Assembly (NCBI GenBank): GCA_963763305.1
Contig: CAVXNP010000001.1
Location: 372,001-436,000 of the forward strand
Reading direction: 5' to 3'
DNA from: CAVXNP01 sp963763305
GTDB taxonomy: Bacteria; Pseudomonadota; Gammaproteobacteria; Xanthomonadales; Rhodanobacteraceae
Length of the DNA: 64,000 nt
A program made the translations under genes and the position numbers. Shown here piece after piece: positions 27,994 through 38,812 of the stretch. Every line of letters begins with the position of its first letter. Position 1 is the first letter of the stretch. Below the pieces are notes generated by a model that did not search any database, was not told the origin of the DNA, and saw only the letters and a program-made list of their open reading frames with translations.

Positions 27994-28737
27994 TTACTTG
28001 CTCTTGTCCGCGGCCGGAGCCGCGTCCACCTTGCGCAGGGTCACGTCGAAGATGATCGCCTGGTCCGGCGGAAAACCGTTCTGCGGCTGCGAGCCATAGG
28101 CCAGGCTGGACGGAATGAACAGCTTGTAGTGGGCGCCGGTCTGCATCAGCATCAGGCCCTCGCGGAAGCCCGGAATGACGTTGGCCAACGGAATCGGCGC
28201 CGGCTTGTCGCCATGGTCGGCCGAGGCGTCGAACTTCTCGCCGTTGGGGAACGTGCCGGTGTAGTCCACCTGCACCGTGTCGTTGGGACCCGGACGCGGG
28301 CCGGTACCCTGGCTGAGCACCTTGTACTGCAGGCCCGAGGCGGTGGTCTTCACACCCGGCTCTTTCTTGTTCTTGGCCAGGAACGCCTCGCCTTCGGCCT
28401 TGTTCTTGGCCGAGATCTTGGCGTACTGCGCCTGCGCCTTGGCCTTGAGGTTGGCGACGAAGGCGTCGCGCACGCTCTTGGCTTCTTCCTCGCTCATGGT
28501 CGGCTTCTGGCCGGACAGCGCCGACTGCACCGCGCGCGCCACGGTGGCCGGATCGACTTCCTCACGCACCAGCGGCGGCAACTGGTTGGCCATGTCCCAA
28601 CCGACCACGTAGCTGGCCTTGGCCTTGTCGACCGTCCCGGTACCGGACTTGGCAGCCTGGGCTTGCACACCAGCCGTCATGCCCAGCGCGGCAACCATGG
28701 CGGCTGCCGTCAGCGTGGGACGCAGAAAATGCTTCAT
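27994..28737 (-). CDS. FKBP-type peptidyl-prolyl isomerase, periplasmic (Mip/FkpA-like)
   Basis: Catalyses prolyl isomerisation and chaperones exported proteins. The 247-residue protein has a Sec signal (MKHFLRPTLTAAAMVAALG, cut near VQA), an N-terminal dimerisation domain of charged helices (residues about 35-120) and an FKBP domain (GLQYKVL, VDYTGTFPNGEKFDAS, VIPGFREGLMLM, KLFIPSSLAYG). The layout matches FkpA/Mip. It ends at a strong terminator and is probably monocistronic. Confidence 0.92.
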   Translation of the reverse strand: MKHFLRPTLTAAAMVAALGMTAGVQAQAAKSGTGTVDKAKASYVVGWDMANQLPPLVREEVDPATVARAVQSALSGQKPTMSEEEAKSVRDAFVANLKAKAQAQYAKISAKNKAEGEAFLAKNKKEPGVKTTASGLQYKVLSQGTGPRPGPNDTVQVDYTGTFPNGEKFDASADHGDKPAPIPLANVIPGFREGLMLMQTGAHYKLFIPSSLAYGSQPQNGFPPDQAIIFDVTLRKVDAAPAADKSK

Positions 28738-28909
28738 TCGGAAACTCCCTCTCAATATGGATGTGTCGATGTTGCCGACCGGGCCCCCGCAGCGGAGGCA
28801 GGCCCTGCATTGTGCGGTGCCTCACCGGTCTTGGCAACGACGCCCCTCCTCCGACCGTGGCTCCCGGTAAAGGTTCCCGGCGAGCCGGGCCGGGCTGGCT
28901 CGGAAGCGT

Positions 28910-30676
28910 TCAGGAATGTCCATCCTGCGGGGTCTCGGGCTTGTTCAACGTATCGCGCAGCGCCGCCTGCAGCCGCGCGTGGATCTGCACCAGCCCTCGC
29001 CACAGCAGGATCGCCAGCAGCACACCGGCCAGCGCCAGCGACAGCGCCACCCAGCGCGGCGGCACGATCGCCGAGGCCAGCACGCTGACCAGGATCGCCA
29101 GCACCAGCAGCGTGGCCAACGGGATGAACCGCGCCAGCACCCGCCGGATGGCGTGCGTATAGGCGCCGGCGAACTGCTCGCGGATGCCCATCTCGGCCAG
29201 CAGCATGCCCAGTGCGTCGGCCTTGCGGTAGATCGCGATCAGCATCGGCAGCGACAGGAACAGCGCCATGGCCCAGATCAGCGAATGGCGCGCGTCGCGG
29301 TTGATGCCCAGCATCGAGAACCATGACCAGTTGTGCGCGTTGACGTAGGCGCCGATCACGAACAGCGTCACTACCAGCATCACGTTGACCGCGATGTGCC
29401 ACAGCAGACGGCGCAGCATGGCGGCGATCACCGCGTTGTCGTCGACCGGCTTGAGGTTTTCCAGCCAGCGGCTGTAGCTGGTCAGCAGCAGGCGCACCGG
29501 GCGCGGCGTGACCCGCCGCATGCCATTGGCCAGGCCGTCGGCATGCTTGACCAGGTACGGCGAGGCAGCCATGCACAGCACCGAGACCGCTACCGCGATT
29601 GGATAGATGAAATCGCTGACCACGTGCAGCGACACGCCGAGAGTGGCTATGACAAAGGAGAACTCGCCGATCTGCGCCATACTCAGGCCGGTGCGGATCG
29701 AGGTGCGCGGGTCGTGCCCGGTAAGGAACACGCCGGCACTGCAGGCCACCGTCTTGCCCACGATCACCGCCGCGGCGATCGCCAGCGCCGGCAACGCGTA
29801 TTGGGCCAGCATCGCCGGATCGATCTTCAGGCCGATGGCGACGAAGAACAGCGCCGCGAACATGTCCCTCAGCGGCTCGACCAGGCGCATCACCCGTTGC
29901 GCATCACGGGCCTCGGCCACCACCGCACCGGCCAGGAAGGCGCCCAGCGCCACGCTGAAACCCAGCCACGCGGCGAACAGGCTGGCACCGAAACAGATGC
30001 CCAGGATGCTGACCAGCAAGGTCTCGTTGCGCCCGAAGCCGGCGATGTAGTCGACCAGCCGCGGCAGCAGCAACAGCCCCAGCACCATCCCCGCCACCAC
30101 GAACAACCCCAGGTGGCCCACCACCGCCAGCGCGGTGCCTGCCTCCATGGTGCCGCCCAGCGCAAGCGCGCTGAGCAACGTCAGGATCACGATGGTCAGC
30201 ATGTCCTCGGCCACCAGCATGCCCACCACCATCTGCGCGAACGGCAGCGAGCGCAGCCCGCTCTCGGCCAGGGTGCGGGTGGCCACCATGGTCGAGGACA
30301 GCGCCACGATCGCGCCCAGGAACAGCGCATCCATGAAGTTCCAGCCGAAGGCCGAACCCAGGCCATAGCCGATGCACAGCATCAGCCCCACCTCGATCGC
30401 CGCCACCGCCAGCACCCCCATGCCCACCTGGCGCAGCCGGCGCAGGCTGAACTCCAGCCCCAGGGTGAACATCAGCAGCACCACGCCCAGGTTGGAGATG
30501 TCGTCGATGGTGCGCGGATCCTCCACCAGCACGCCGGGCGTATGCGGACCGATCAGCACGCCGGCCAGGATGTAGCCCAGCAGCACCGGCTGACGCAGTC
30601 GCTGGAACAGCACGGTGGTGGCGCCGGCCACGATCATGACGATGGCCAGGTCGCGGATGAAGCCGATCTCGTGCAT
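28910..30676 (-). CDS. CPA2-family cation:proton antiporter (KefB/YbaL-like)
   Basis: A 588-residue inner-membrane protein with about 12-14 transmembrane helices. Typical features are QPVLLGYILAGVLIGP near the N terminus, SNLGVVLLMFTLGLEFS, the ion-path MVVGMLVAEDMLTI, and GLSMAQIGEFSFVIATLG. There is no C-terminal TrkA-N/RCK domain: after the transporter core comes another set of membrane helices and a short charged tail, so regulation differs from KefB/KefC. Substrate (K+ or Na+) is not determinable here. Confidence 0.88.
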   Translation of the reverse strand: MHEIGFIRDLAIVMIVAGATTVLFQRLRQPVLLGYILAGVLIGPHTPGVLVEDPRTIDDISNLGVVLLMFTLGLEFSLRRLRQVGMGVLAVAAIEVGLMLCIGYGLGSAFGWNFMDALFLGAIVALSSTMVATRTLAESGLRSLPFAQMVVGMLVAEDMLTIVILTLLSALALGGTMEAGTALAVVGHLGLFVVAGMVLGLLLLPRLVDYIAGFGRNETLLVSILGICFGASLFAAWLGFSVALGAFLAGAVVAEARDAQRVMRLVEPLRDMFAALFFVAIGLKIDPAMLAQYALPALAIAAAVIVGKTVACSAGVFLTGHDPRTSIRTGLSMAQIGEFSFVIATLGVSLHVVSDFIYPIAVAVSVLCMAASPYLVKHADGLANGMRRVTPRPVRLLLTSYSRWLENLKPVDDNAVIAAMLRRLLWHIAVNVMLVVTLFVIGAYVNAHNWSWFSMLGINRDARHSLIWAMALFLSLPMLIAIYRKADALGMLLAEMGIREQFAGAYTHAIRRVLARFIPLATLLVLAILVSVLASAIVPPRWVALSLALAGVLLAILLWRGLVQIHARLQAALRDTLNKPETPQDGHS

Positions 30677-30793
30677 GGCGTGCCTGTGCGCTGGAGGTAC
30701 AGCCAGCTTAATCGAAGCAACGTGTACCGCCCCGACTTGCCGGCACGGCGAACCACCGCGAAAAACAAATCCGTCCGAGTGGTCGAAAAAAGC

Positions 30794-30822
30794 TTGACGG
30801 AATCGCGACTCGCTCCTATTCT
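30794..30822 (+). promoter_or_regulatory. Sigma-70-type promoter of the Ala-Glu-Asp tRNA operon
   Basis: TTGACG (30794-30799), 17-bp spacer, TATTCT (30817-30822). Transcription would start near 30829, about 11 bp before the first tRNA. Confidence 0.8.
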
Positions 30823-30839
30823 TTGCGGCTTCCAGCGGC

Positions 30840-30915
30840 GGGGCCATAGCTCAGCTGGGAGAGCGCCTGCATGGCATGCAGGAGGTCGGCGGTTCGATCC
30901 CGCCTGGCTCCACCA
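30840..30915 (+). tRNA. tRNA-Ala (GGC)
   Basis: A 76-nt cloverleaf with acceptor GGGGCCA/TGGCTCC including the G3:U70 identity pair, anticodon loop ATGGCAT and an encoded CCA. First gene of a three-tRNA operon. Confidence 0.97.
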
Positions 30916-30924
30916 ACTTAATCT

Positions 30925-31000
30925 GTCCCCATCGTCTAGAGGCCTAGGACACCACCCTTTCACGGTGGCGACCGGGGTTCGAATCCCCGTGGGGACGCCA
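30925..31000 (+). tRNA. tRNA-Glu (TTC)
   Basis: A 76-nt cloverleaf with acceptor GTCCCCA/TGGGGAC, anticodon loop CTTTCAC and an encoded CCA. It lies 9 bp after tRNA-Ala. Confidence 0.97.
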
Positions 31001-31034
31001 AGTTGGCTCGCAAGTTTTAGCTGGAAGTGTCAAT

Positions 31035-31111
31035 GGAGCGGTAGTTCAGTTGGTTAGAATGCTGGCCTGTCACGCCGGAGGTCGCGGGTTCGAGTCCCGT
31101 CCGCTCCGCCA
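31035..31111 (+). tRNA. tRNA-Asp (GTC)
   Basis: A 77-nt cloverleaf with acceptor GGAGCGG/CCGCTCC, anticodon loop CTGTCAC and an encoded CCA. A second tRNA-Asp with a slightly different acceptor lies at 48022-48098. Confidence 0.97.
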
Positions 31112-31120
31112 TTAATCGAG

Positions 31121-31144
31121 AAACCCGCCCAGTGCGGGTTTTTT
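31121..31144 (+). terminator. Intrinsic terminator of the tRNA operon
   Basis: AAACCCGC and GCGGGTTT form the stem with a short loop, followed by a run of T. Confidence 0.85.
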
Positions 31145-31380
31145 GTTGCCCGTCGTTCGGGCACACCGGTGGACACGCCCGGTGGACACGCCCGGTAGGG
31201 TGGGCTTCAGCCCACCAGCTCTTGCCCTTCCCGGACTTCGCACGCCGTGACGCGTGCGCCCAGGGGCGCCCTGCCGCTTTCGCGTCGTTCGCCCGTTGCG
31301 GCGTTGCGGCGGATGGTGGGCTTGGTGGGCTGAAGCCCACCCTACAGGACCCTACGGACCCTACGGGCCTTGGCGTTGCC

Positions 31381-31432
31381 GACCCGCTCCAGCGTACCCA
31401 TCGAGTGGCCCTGCTCGGCCAGGTATTCGAGC
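31381..31432 (-). pseudogene. Orphan copy 1 of the DUF1249 gene 3' end
   Basis: About 52 bp nearly identical to 31891-31941, the part of the DUF1249 gene coding the residues around LEYLAEQGHS and GTLERV. It is detached from any start codon and embedded in the REP array. Confidence 0.8.
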
Positions 31433-31650
31433 CCACCCGGTAGCGCGTAGGGTGGGCTTCAGCCCACCGGCTCTTGCGCTTCCTGGCTTCGCACGCCGTG
31501 ACGCGCGCGCCCAGGGACGGCCTTGCCGCTTTCGCGTTGTTCGCCCGTTGCGGTGTTGCCACGGTGGTGGGCTTGATGTGCTTGATGTGCTTGGTGGGCT
31601 TGGTGGGCTGAAGCCCACCCTACAGGGCCCTACCGGGCCTTGGCGCTCCT

Positions 31651-31703
31651 CGACCCGCTCCAGCGTACCCATCGAGTGGCCCTGCTCGGCCAGGTATTCG
31701 AGC
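31651..31703 (-). pseudogene. Orphan copy 2 of the DUF1249 gene 3' end
   Basis: A second detached copy of the same segment. Like copy 1 it has ACCCATCG where the intact gene has ACCGATCG (Met instead of Ile in translation), so the two orphan copies are closer to each other than to the gene. Confidence 0.8.
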
Positions 31704-31856
31704 CCACCCGGTAGCGCGTAGGGTGGGCTTCAGCCCACCGGCTCTTGCGCTTCCCGGCTTCGCACGCCGTGACGCGCGCGCCCAGGGACGGCCTTGCCGC
31801 TTTCGCGTTGTTCGCCCGTTGCGGCGATGCTTGGCGTTGGTGGGCTGAAGCCCACC

Positions 31857-32345
31857 CTACAACAGGACCCTACGGGTCTTGGCCTCCTCGACCCGCTCCA
31901 GCGTACCGATCGAGTGGCCCTGCTCGGCCAGGTATTCGAGCCAGCGAGACAGGAAGCCGTTCATCCGCAGCCGATGCTGCAACACCGTATGTGCCGCCGG
32001 GAACGGACCCAGCACGTGCCACAGGTGCCGGCCCGGATGGCAGTGCATGGCTTCGGCCACTTGCGCGTCGGTGTACATGCGCAGCTGCGCCGATGGCGAC
32101 GGGTGGCCGGTATGCGTATCGAGGAAGTCGTAGGTGAGTTCCAGCTCCAGCGTGTACGGGTGCCGTTCCTGCACGTGCAAGTGCACGTCGAGGCCGTCGT
32201 CCACACCAGAGCGGTAGCGTCCCGGGGCCAGATCCTGCGGCGCGAACAGGCGCGCCAGCCGGTGGTAGTTCTCGGCATACAGCCCCATCAGGAAGCCGAA
32301 GCGTCCGGGCAACAGGGCGGAAGGATTGTCGAGCACTGCGCTCAT
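31857..32345 (-). CDS. DUF1249 family protein (YqiB-like)
   Basis: A 162-residue cytoplasmic protein: ENYHRLARLFAPQDLAPGRY, then strands such as DVHLHVQERHPYTLELELTYDF and LRMYTDAQVAEA, and FLSRWLEYLAEQGHS, which identify DUF1249. The stop lies inside the last REP element, so the final residues (EEAKTRRVLL) are encoded by repeat-flanking DNA and may differ from relatives. Function is unknown. ppsR lies 36 bp upstream on the same strand. Confidence 0.88.
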   Translation of the reverse strand: MSAVLDNPSALLPGRFGFLMGLYAENYHRLARLFAPQDLAPGRYRSGVDDGLDVHLHVQERHPYTLELELTYDFLDTHTGHPSPSAQLRMYTDAQVAEAMHCHPGRHLWHVLGPFPAAHTVLQHRLRMNGFLSRWLEYLAEQGHSIGTLERVEEAKTRRVLL

Positions 32346-32381
32346 CTACGGCACTACTCCCGGCACCGGTGGTGCCTCGGG

Positions 32382-33195
32382 TCAGAACATGGTCCGCTCG
32401 ATACCGAAGCGGTCGAAGATCTTGCTGGCGATCTCCTCGATCGACACGTGGGTGGTGTTGAGGGAGGAGATCCGTTCTGGCGCATCAGCCGGTCGGCCTG
32501 CTCCAGCTCCCAGCGGCACTGCTTCAGCGTGGCGTAGCGGCTGCCCGGACGACGCTGCTCGCGGATCTGCGCCAGCCGCGTCGGCTCGATGGTCAGCCCG
32601 AACAGGCGGTCCTTGTATGGCTGAGCCGCGGCGGCAGCTCCAGCTTGTCCAGGTCGTCGTCGGTCAGCGGATAGTTGGCGGCGCTCACTCCGTAATGCAA
32701 GGCCATGTACAGGCAGGTCGGCGTCTTGCCCGAACGCGACACCCCGACCAGGATCAGGTCGGCCTGGGCGTAGTCCACGTCGATGCCGTCATCATGCGCC
32801 AACGCGTAGTTGGTGGCGTTGATGCGTGCCTCATAGTTCTCGTAGTCGACCAGGCCGTGCGAACGGTTGACCGCGCCGGTGCGCTTGGAGCCGAGCTCGT
32901 TCTCCAGCGGGCCGATGAACGGCGCGAACACATCGAGCATCAGCCCGCCGCTGCCGGCGACGATGTCGCACAGCGTGCGGTCGGCCATGGTGTTGACCAC
33001 GATCGGCCGCTCGCCGGTCTGGGCAAAGCGGGTCTTGATCCGCATGGCAGCGGCCTCGGCCTTTTGCGCGTCGTCCACAAACGGCAGCCGATGCTTGTCG
33101 AAATCGATGCCCTCGAACTGGGCAAGGATCGAGTGGCCGATGGTTTCGGCGGTGATACCAGTGGAGTCGGAGATGAAGAAAACGGTGCGCTGCAT
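32382..33195 (-). CDS. ppsR: PEP synthase regulatory protein (kinase/pyrophosphorylase), frameshifted
   Basis: A DUF299-family bifunctional enzyme that phosphorylates and dephosphorylates PEP synthase in response to ADP. The sequence starts MQRTVFFISDSTGITAETIG, has the P-loop GVSRSGKT at 151-158 with TPTCLYMA following, and, past frame changes near 32620 and 32475, a C terminus ending in a GIERTMF-type tail just before the TGA at 32382. The corrected length is about 270 residues. It is divergent from ppsA, its target, as in E. coli and Pseudomonas. Confidence 0.92.
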
Positions 33196-33577
33196 GGATC
33201 GTCCAAGCGGAGATGGTTCCTGGCAGCACCTTATCTCAAGCGACACGGACTGTCCTCAGGAACACCGCTGGAAGGCCTGTTGCCTTGATCGAGGCGGCTG
33301 CGAGCTCCATCGTTCGACCGGTCCGATCGCACGGCATACCCATGGGCGGGCCAAAATCCGAAAAGCCTCCAGCCTTGTCCAGATGAAAAAAAATGCCTGC
33401 CGACCCGCCCGCCGCTTGACTGCGCGCTGACTGGTATGCGGTTGGCACGACCGCTGCGAGGAATGGTCTTCTTGTGCCCTGCACCATCGACAGCCGACAA
33501 TACCAGTCCTTTGCGGCCCGCTTCCGGCCGATTATCCGCGTGATTACCACTTTTCCAAAAGCTCCTAGGAGATTCCC
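33196..33577. other. Divergent ppsR-ppsA control region
   Basis: 382 bp without a gene between two functionally linked divergent genes. It should hold both promoters. I see an A-rich stretch near 33380-33395 but no convincing promoter boxes or operator repeat. Confidence 0.5.
33567..33571 (+). promoter_or_regulatory. Ribosome binding site fixing the ppsA start at TTG
   Basis: AGGAG lies 6 bp before the TTG at 33578. The downstream codons read NDLVLWLDS, the conserved PEP-synthase N terminus. Confidence 0.7.
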
Positions 33578-35949
<2,372 letters not shown>

Positions 35950-35957
35950 GCCGTTTG

Positions 35958-35988
35958 CGCCTGCGTGCCCGCAACGGGCACGCAGGCG
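35958..35988 (+). terminator. GC-rich hairpin after ppsA
   Basis: CGCCTGCGTGCCCG and CGGGCACGCAGGCG form a perfect 14-bp stem with a 3-base loop, 8 bp after the stop. There is no T-tract, so termination efficiency is uncertain. Confidence 0.5.
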
Positions 35989-36235
35989 TGGCGACGGGCA
36001 TAGGCGCCCGCTCGCCTGCGCGGCCGCTCCCGTCCGCGCGCCTCCTCGGGGCCGCGCACATTGCGCCCTGCCCGGCTGGCAACCGGGATCCAGCCGCAAC
36101 CGCGCTCACGCTCGCGCTCGAACTCTTGCGCACCGGGTCCACGCCTCCGCGTGCGCGCCACCGGTTGACCCGGGCCCAGCCAAGGGCTATGAAGAGGGAA
36201 TTCCGGGCCCCGGGGCCGCGGAGACGGAACCGGTC

Positions 36236-37225
36236 ATGTCGACGAGTTCGGTAAAGGCGGTGCTTGCCTACCTCTGGCCCCACGGCGGGCACCCGGTGGT
36301 GCTGCGCTACAGCAGTACCCTGCTGATGGTGTTGCTGATGTTCCTGCTGCGGCTGGCGCTGGACGGCTGGCTGCACCAGAACCCGTTCCTGCTTTTCGCC
36401 CTGCCGATCTTCCTGTCGGCCATGCTGTTCGACCGCTGGGCCGCCTACCTGGCCACCCTGGTCAGCGCCCTGCTCGCCGGTTACTTCTTCATGGACCCGG
36501 TGCAGACCCTCCACGGCGGCAGCCACAAGCTGCTTTCCCTGCTTCTTTTCGTGCTGGTGGCCGGCGCGGTGTCGGCGGCGGTCGAGAAGCTCAGCGGCGC
36601 CGTACGCCAGCTGGAACGTTCTGAAGCGGAAAAGACCGTGCTGCTGGAAGAGTTGAGTCACCGCGCCAAGAACAACCTGATGATGGTCTCCTCCATGCTC
36701 TCGCTGCAGGCCACCGCCATCAGCGACCCGCACGCGCGCGCCGCGCTGGAATCGGCGGTGCGCCGGGTCAAGGTGGTGGCGCAGGCGCAGGAGCGGCTCA
36801 AGGCATCGGCCGACCATCACGGCCGGATCGAACTGTGCGGCTACCTGGAAAGCCTCTGTACCAGCCTCGGCGACATGCTGCGCGACGTGCGCCCCATCGC
36901 CATCCGCGTCACCTGCCCGCGGCTGGACCTGGAGGAAGCCCAGGCCGTGGCCATCGGCCTGATCGCCAACGAACTGGTCACCAACTCGCTCAAGTACGCC
37001 TTTCCCGGTGACAGCGGCGGCACCATACGGGTCAGGGCCGAGATCGATGACCGCGACCTGCGCCTGACCGTGCAGGACGACGGCGTCGGCGCCAGCGGCG
37101 CCTCGCCCAAGGGCCTGGGTTCGCGCATCGTCGGGTTGCTGGCCGCGCAGCATGGGGGGAAGGTGGCGCCGGTGGTGGTGAGTCAGGGGCATGGGGTGGC
37201 GGTGGTGTTGCCGTTGGGGGGTTAG
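36236..37225 (+). CDS. Membrane sensor histidine kinase (DUF4118 plus HisKA_2)
   Basis: A 329-residue kinase. Residues about 22-118 form the four-helix DUF4118 sensor common in KdpD-like proteins. The dimerisation/phospho-acceptor helix has His142 in EELSHRAKNNLMM, the HisKA_2 type. The ATPase domain carries the N box ANELVTNSLKYA (about 243-254) and DDGVG, and GLGSRIVGLLAAQ near the end. No response regulator is adjacent, so it is an orphan kinase. 286 bp of non-coding sequence separates it from ppsA. Confidence 0.88.
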   Translation: MSTSSVKAVLAYLWPHGGHPVVLRYSSTLLMVLLMFLLRLALDGWLHQNPFLLFALPIFLSAMLFDRWAAYLATLVSALLAGYFFMDPVQTLHGGSHKLLSLLLFVLVAGAVSAAVEKLSGAVRQLERSEAEKTVLLEELSHRAKNNLMMVSSMLSLQATAISDPHARAALESAVRRVKVVAQAQERLKASADHHGRIELCGYLESLCTSLGDMLRDVRPIAIRVTCPRLDLEEAQAVAIGLIANELVTNSLKYAFPGDSGGTIRVRAEIDDRDLRLTVQDDGVGASGASPKGLGSRIVGLLAAQHGGKVAPVVVSQGHGVAVVLPLGG

Positions 37226-37366
37226 GGCGAGCACCCAGTTCACGCGCAGGCGCGGGTCCGCCTTTCAGGTTCGCCGGGCAATAAGCATGCTGGTGCTTGG
37301 CTTGTGCCAGTGAGCGTCATCACGCACAGTCGGTGAACCGCGACAGTTGAGCGGCCATCACAGGGG

Positions 37367-37660
37367 ATGAGGATGAAGCCTATTGCATTGTTCGGTGCGG
37401 TCGCGCTGCTGTCTGCGTGCGCGCCCTTGACCATCAAAACGAGCGATGTAGTCCCAGCCGGGAGCGGGAACTACCTGGTCGTCGCCAAGCCCAGCGACAA
37501 CACCGACTGGTCCGACATCAAAATGAAGGCACTCGCTGCAGCCAACGCGCACTGCGACGCGCAAGGCAAACAGATGGAGCAGGTAAGCGTCGAGACGCAC
37601 GGCACCGTGGGGTGGGGGCAGCAGGAATACGCCCTGACCTTCCGGTGCGGGGCGCGGTAA
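37367..37660 (+). CDS. Small predicted lipoprotein of unknown function
   Basis: A 97-residue protein with signal and lipobox (ALFGAVALLSAC, Cys about residue 18) followed by a compact domain: GSGNYLVVAKPSD, KMKALAAANAHCDAQGKQM and EYALTFRCGAR. Two cysteines in the mature domain could form a disulfide. The pattern is common in proteobacterial envelope proteins, but I cannot name a family. A start at the second Met (37373) is equally possible. Confidence 0.7.
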   Translation: MRMKPIALFGAVALLSACAPLTIKTSDVVPAGSGNYLVVAKPSDNTDWSDIKMKALAAANAHCDAQGKQMEQVSVETHGTVGWGQQEYALTFRCGAR

Positions 37661-37922
37661 GCGTTTGCCTGCCCTGGGCCTGCGCGCCGAGTCCTTCGAA
37701 ACGGCGGTCAGAGTGAATCTCTGGGCGCTAGGAGGAAGCGCACTCTAACCCCAGTTTTGGCAGTTTTGGGGTGCTGGAAAGAGCCGGGCGGTTAAAGACG
37801 ACGGCTACACGGCCGATAAGCCACTGTGAATGACGGGCGGGTAACCAAAGAGCATGACCTTTGGCTTTTTTGTCGACTTCTCATTACAGAGTGAGACTAC
37901 CCCCTAGACAGCGCGCACATTC
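37661..37922. other. Intergenic region upstream of the toxin-antitoxin pair
   Basis: Less GC-rich by eye than the surrounding sequence. It has a short inverted repeat around 37748-37772 (CCCCAG...TTTTGGGG) and poly-T (37861-37872). I see no coding sequence and no clear AbrB-type DNA-binding gene. It probably contains the promoter of the toxin operon. Confidence 0.4.
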
Positions 37923-38174
37923 GTGCGCAAAGCTTCGCACTGCTGGCAGGGCAGACTTGCCCAAGGGACTACACATGTCGAAGAACAACGTCGTAAGCTC
38001 GATCGGAAGCGGGCTGAGACCAAGCAGGAGGGCGAATACCTCGGGCTCATTGACCGGGACATCGCAACCAACCCGGACCGCATCCGCCCGATCCCACGCA
38101 CCATGTTCTCGCGCTTCGAGAGCATCAAGGCGCGCATGGGCGCTATCCTTGAGGCCGAAGCCAAGGAAATGTAG
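37923..38174 (+). CDS. Putative short antitoxin of the YhaV-type toxin
   Basis: This frame ends 3 bp before the toxin start, the usual antitoxin position. The readable core is charged and helical (EEQRRKLDRKRAETKQEGEYL), then LIDRDIATNPDRIRPI, which resembles the C-terminal toxin-contacting end of PrlF antitoxins. The AbrB-like DNA-binding half of PrlF is missing. The listed start is a GTG with no ribosome site; an ATG at 37975 with AAGG upstream is in a different frame and would join this one if a base were missing nearby. Treat the N terminus as unknown. Confidence 0.5.
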   Translation: MRKASHCWQGRLAQGTTHVEEQRRKLDRKRAETKQEGEYLGLIDRDIATNPDRIRPIPRTMFSRFESIKARMGAILEAEAKEM

Positions 38175-38177
38175 CCC

Positions 38178-38684
38178 ATGAACAGCGGAAAGGATTCCGA
38201 CGCATTGTTGGCCAATGGATGGACCCTGTACGGGCACCCTATCTTTACTAACCACCTTGAGCAGCTGATGCTTGAGGTAGAGCAACTGTTGTGCGACGAG
38301 CCCGAGAATGCGCCGCACCACCGGCTGTGGAAGCTGCTTGAGTGCGTGATGAACTGCATCACGCAGCGCGTGCCAGCCGACCCCAACCACATCGACTTCC
38401 GGCAGGGCCTCACCTTGGGACCTAGCCTGACCCACTGGCGACGAGCCAAGAAGGGCATGCCGCAGCGCTATCGGTTGTTTTTCCAGTACCGGTCGGCCGC
38501 CCCCAAGAGCATCATCTACGCGTGGTTCAACGACGAGGACACCCTGCGCAAGGCCGGCGCAAAGTGTGACGTGTACGCGGTGTTCAAGCACTTGGTGTCT
38601 GCAGGCCAGATCCCGAACAGCTATGACAAGCTCAAGGCGAGTGCTGCTGGCCTTCCGCTGGGGCTAGGGAAACACCCGGCTTAG
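38178..38684 (+). CDS. YhaV-family type II toxin (ribosome-dependent RNase)
   Basis: A 168-residue protein with the YhaV pattern: NGWTLYGHPIF at the start, LEQLMLEVEQL, a charged basic centre (HWRRAKKGMPQRYRLFFQY), YAWFNDEDTLRKAGAKCDVYAVF and GQIPNSYDKL. E. coli YhaV is a RelE-superfamily mRNA interferase neutralised by PrlF; the same activity is inferred here. The frame is intact. Base composition looks less GC-rich than the flanking genes, and the gene sits in a region with integrase remnants, which suggests transfer. Confidence 0.88.
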   Translation: MNSGKDSDALLANGWTLYGHPIFTNHLEQLMLEVEQLLCDEPENAPHHRLWKLLECVMNCITQRVPADPNHIDFRQGLTLGPSLTHWRRAKKGMPQRYRLFFQYRSAAPKSIIYAWFNDEDTLRKAGAKCDVYAVFKHLVSAGQIPNSYDKLKASAAGLPLGLGKHPA

Positions 38685-38812
38685 TGACCCCGGCTACGCG
38701 GTGCAGTATTAGCGCAGGCTGGTTTCCGTGCTTTGTCGCAGTCATCGCCCGCGCCAACATCGACGGGCCAATCCGCGGGAAGCGATCGCGGCGTGATTAG
38801 CGCCTGTCCGAG

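Larger units (their letters stand above)
31196..31860. repeat. Three tandem-like units of REP hairpins plus a duplicated gene tail
   Basis: A 21-bp palindromic REP core (TAGGGTGGGCTTCAGCCCACC) appears at 31196-31216, 31448-31468 and 31719-31739. Its inverted partner appears at 31324-31345, 31602-31623 and 31839-31860. Each pair brackets the same roughly 85-bp filler (GCTCTTGCGCTTC... TTCGCCCGTTGCGG). Units repeat every 252-271 bp. Between units lie copies of the end of the downstream DUF1249 gene. Nothing in this 745-bp stretch is a credible gene. Confidence 0.9.

Noticed and set aside
29333..31057. A long plus-strand frame opposite the antiporter running into the tRNA operon
   Set aside because: It translates tRNA genes at its end and is His/Gln-rich throughout.
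31196..31860. Possible CRISPR array
   Set aside because: Repeat spacing is irregular, the cores are palindromic REP units, and spacer-like parts are copies of the adjacent gene; no cas genes are present.
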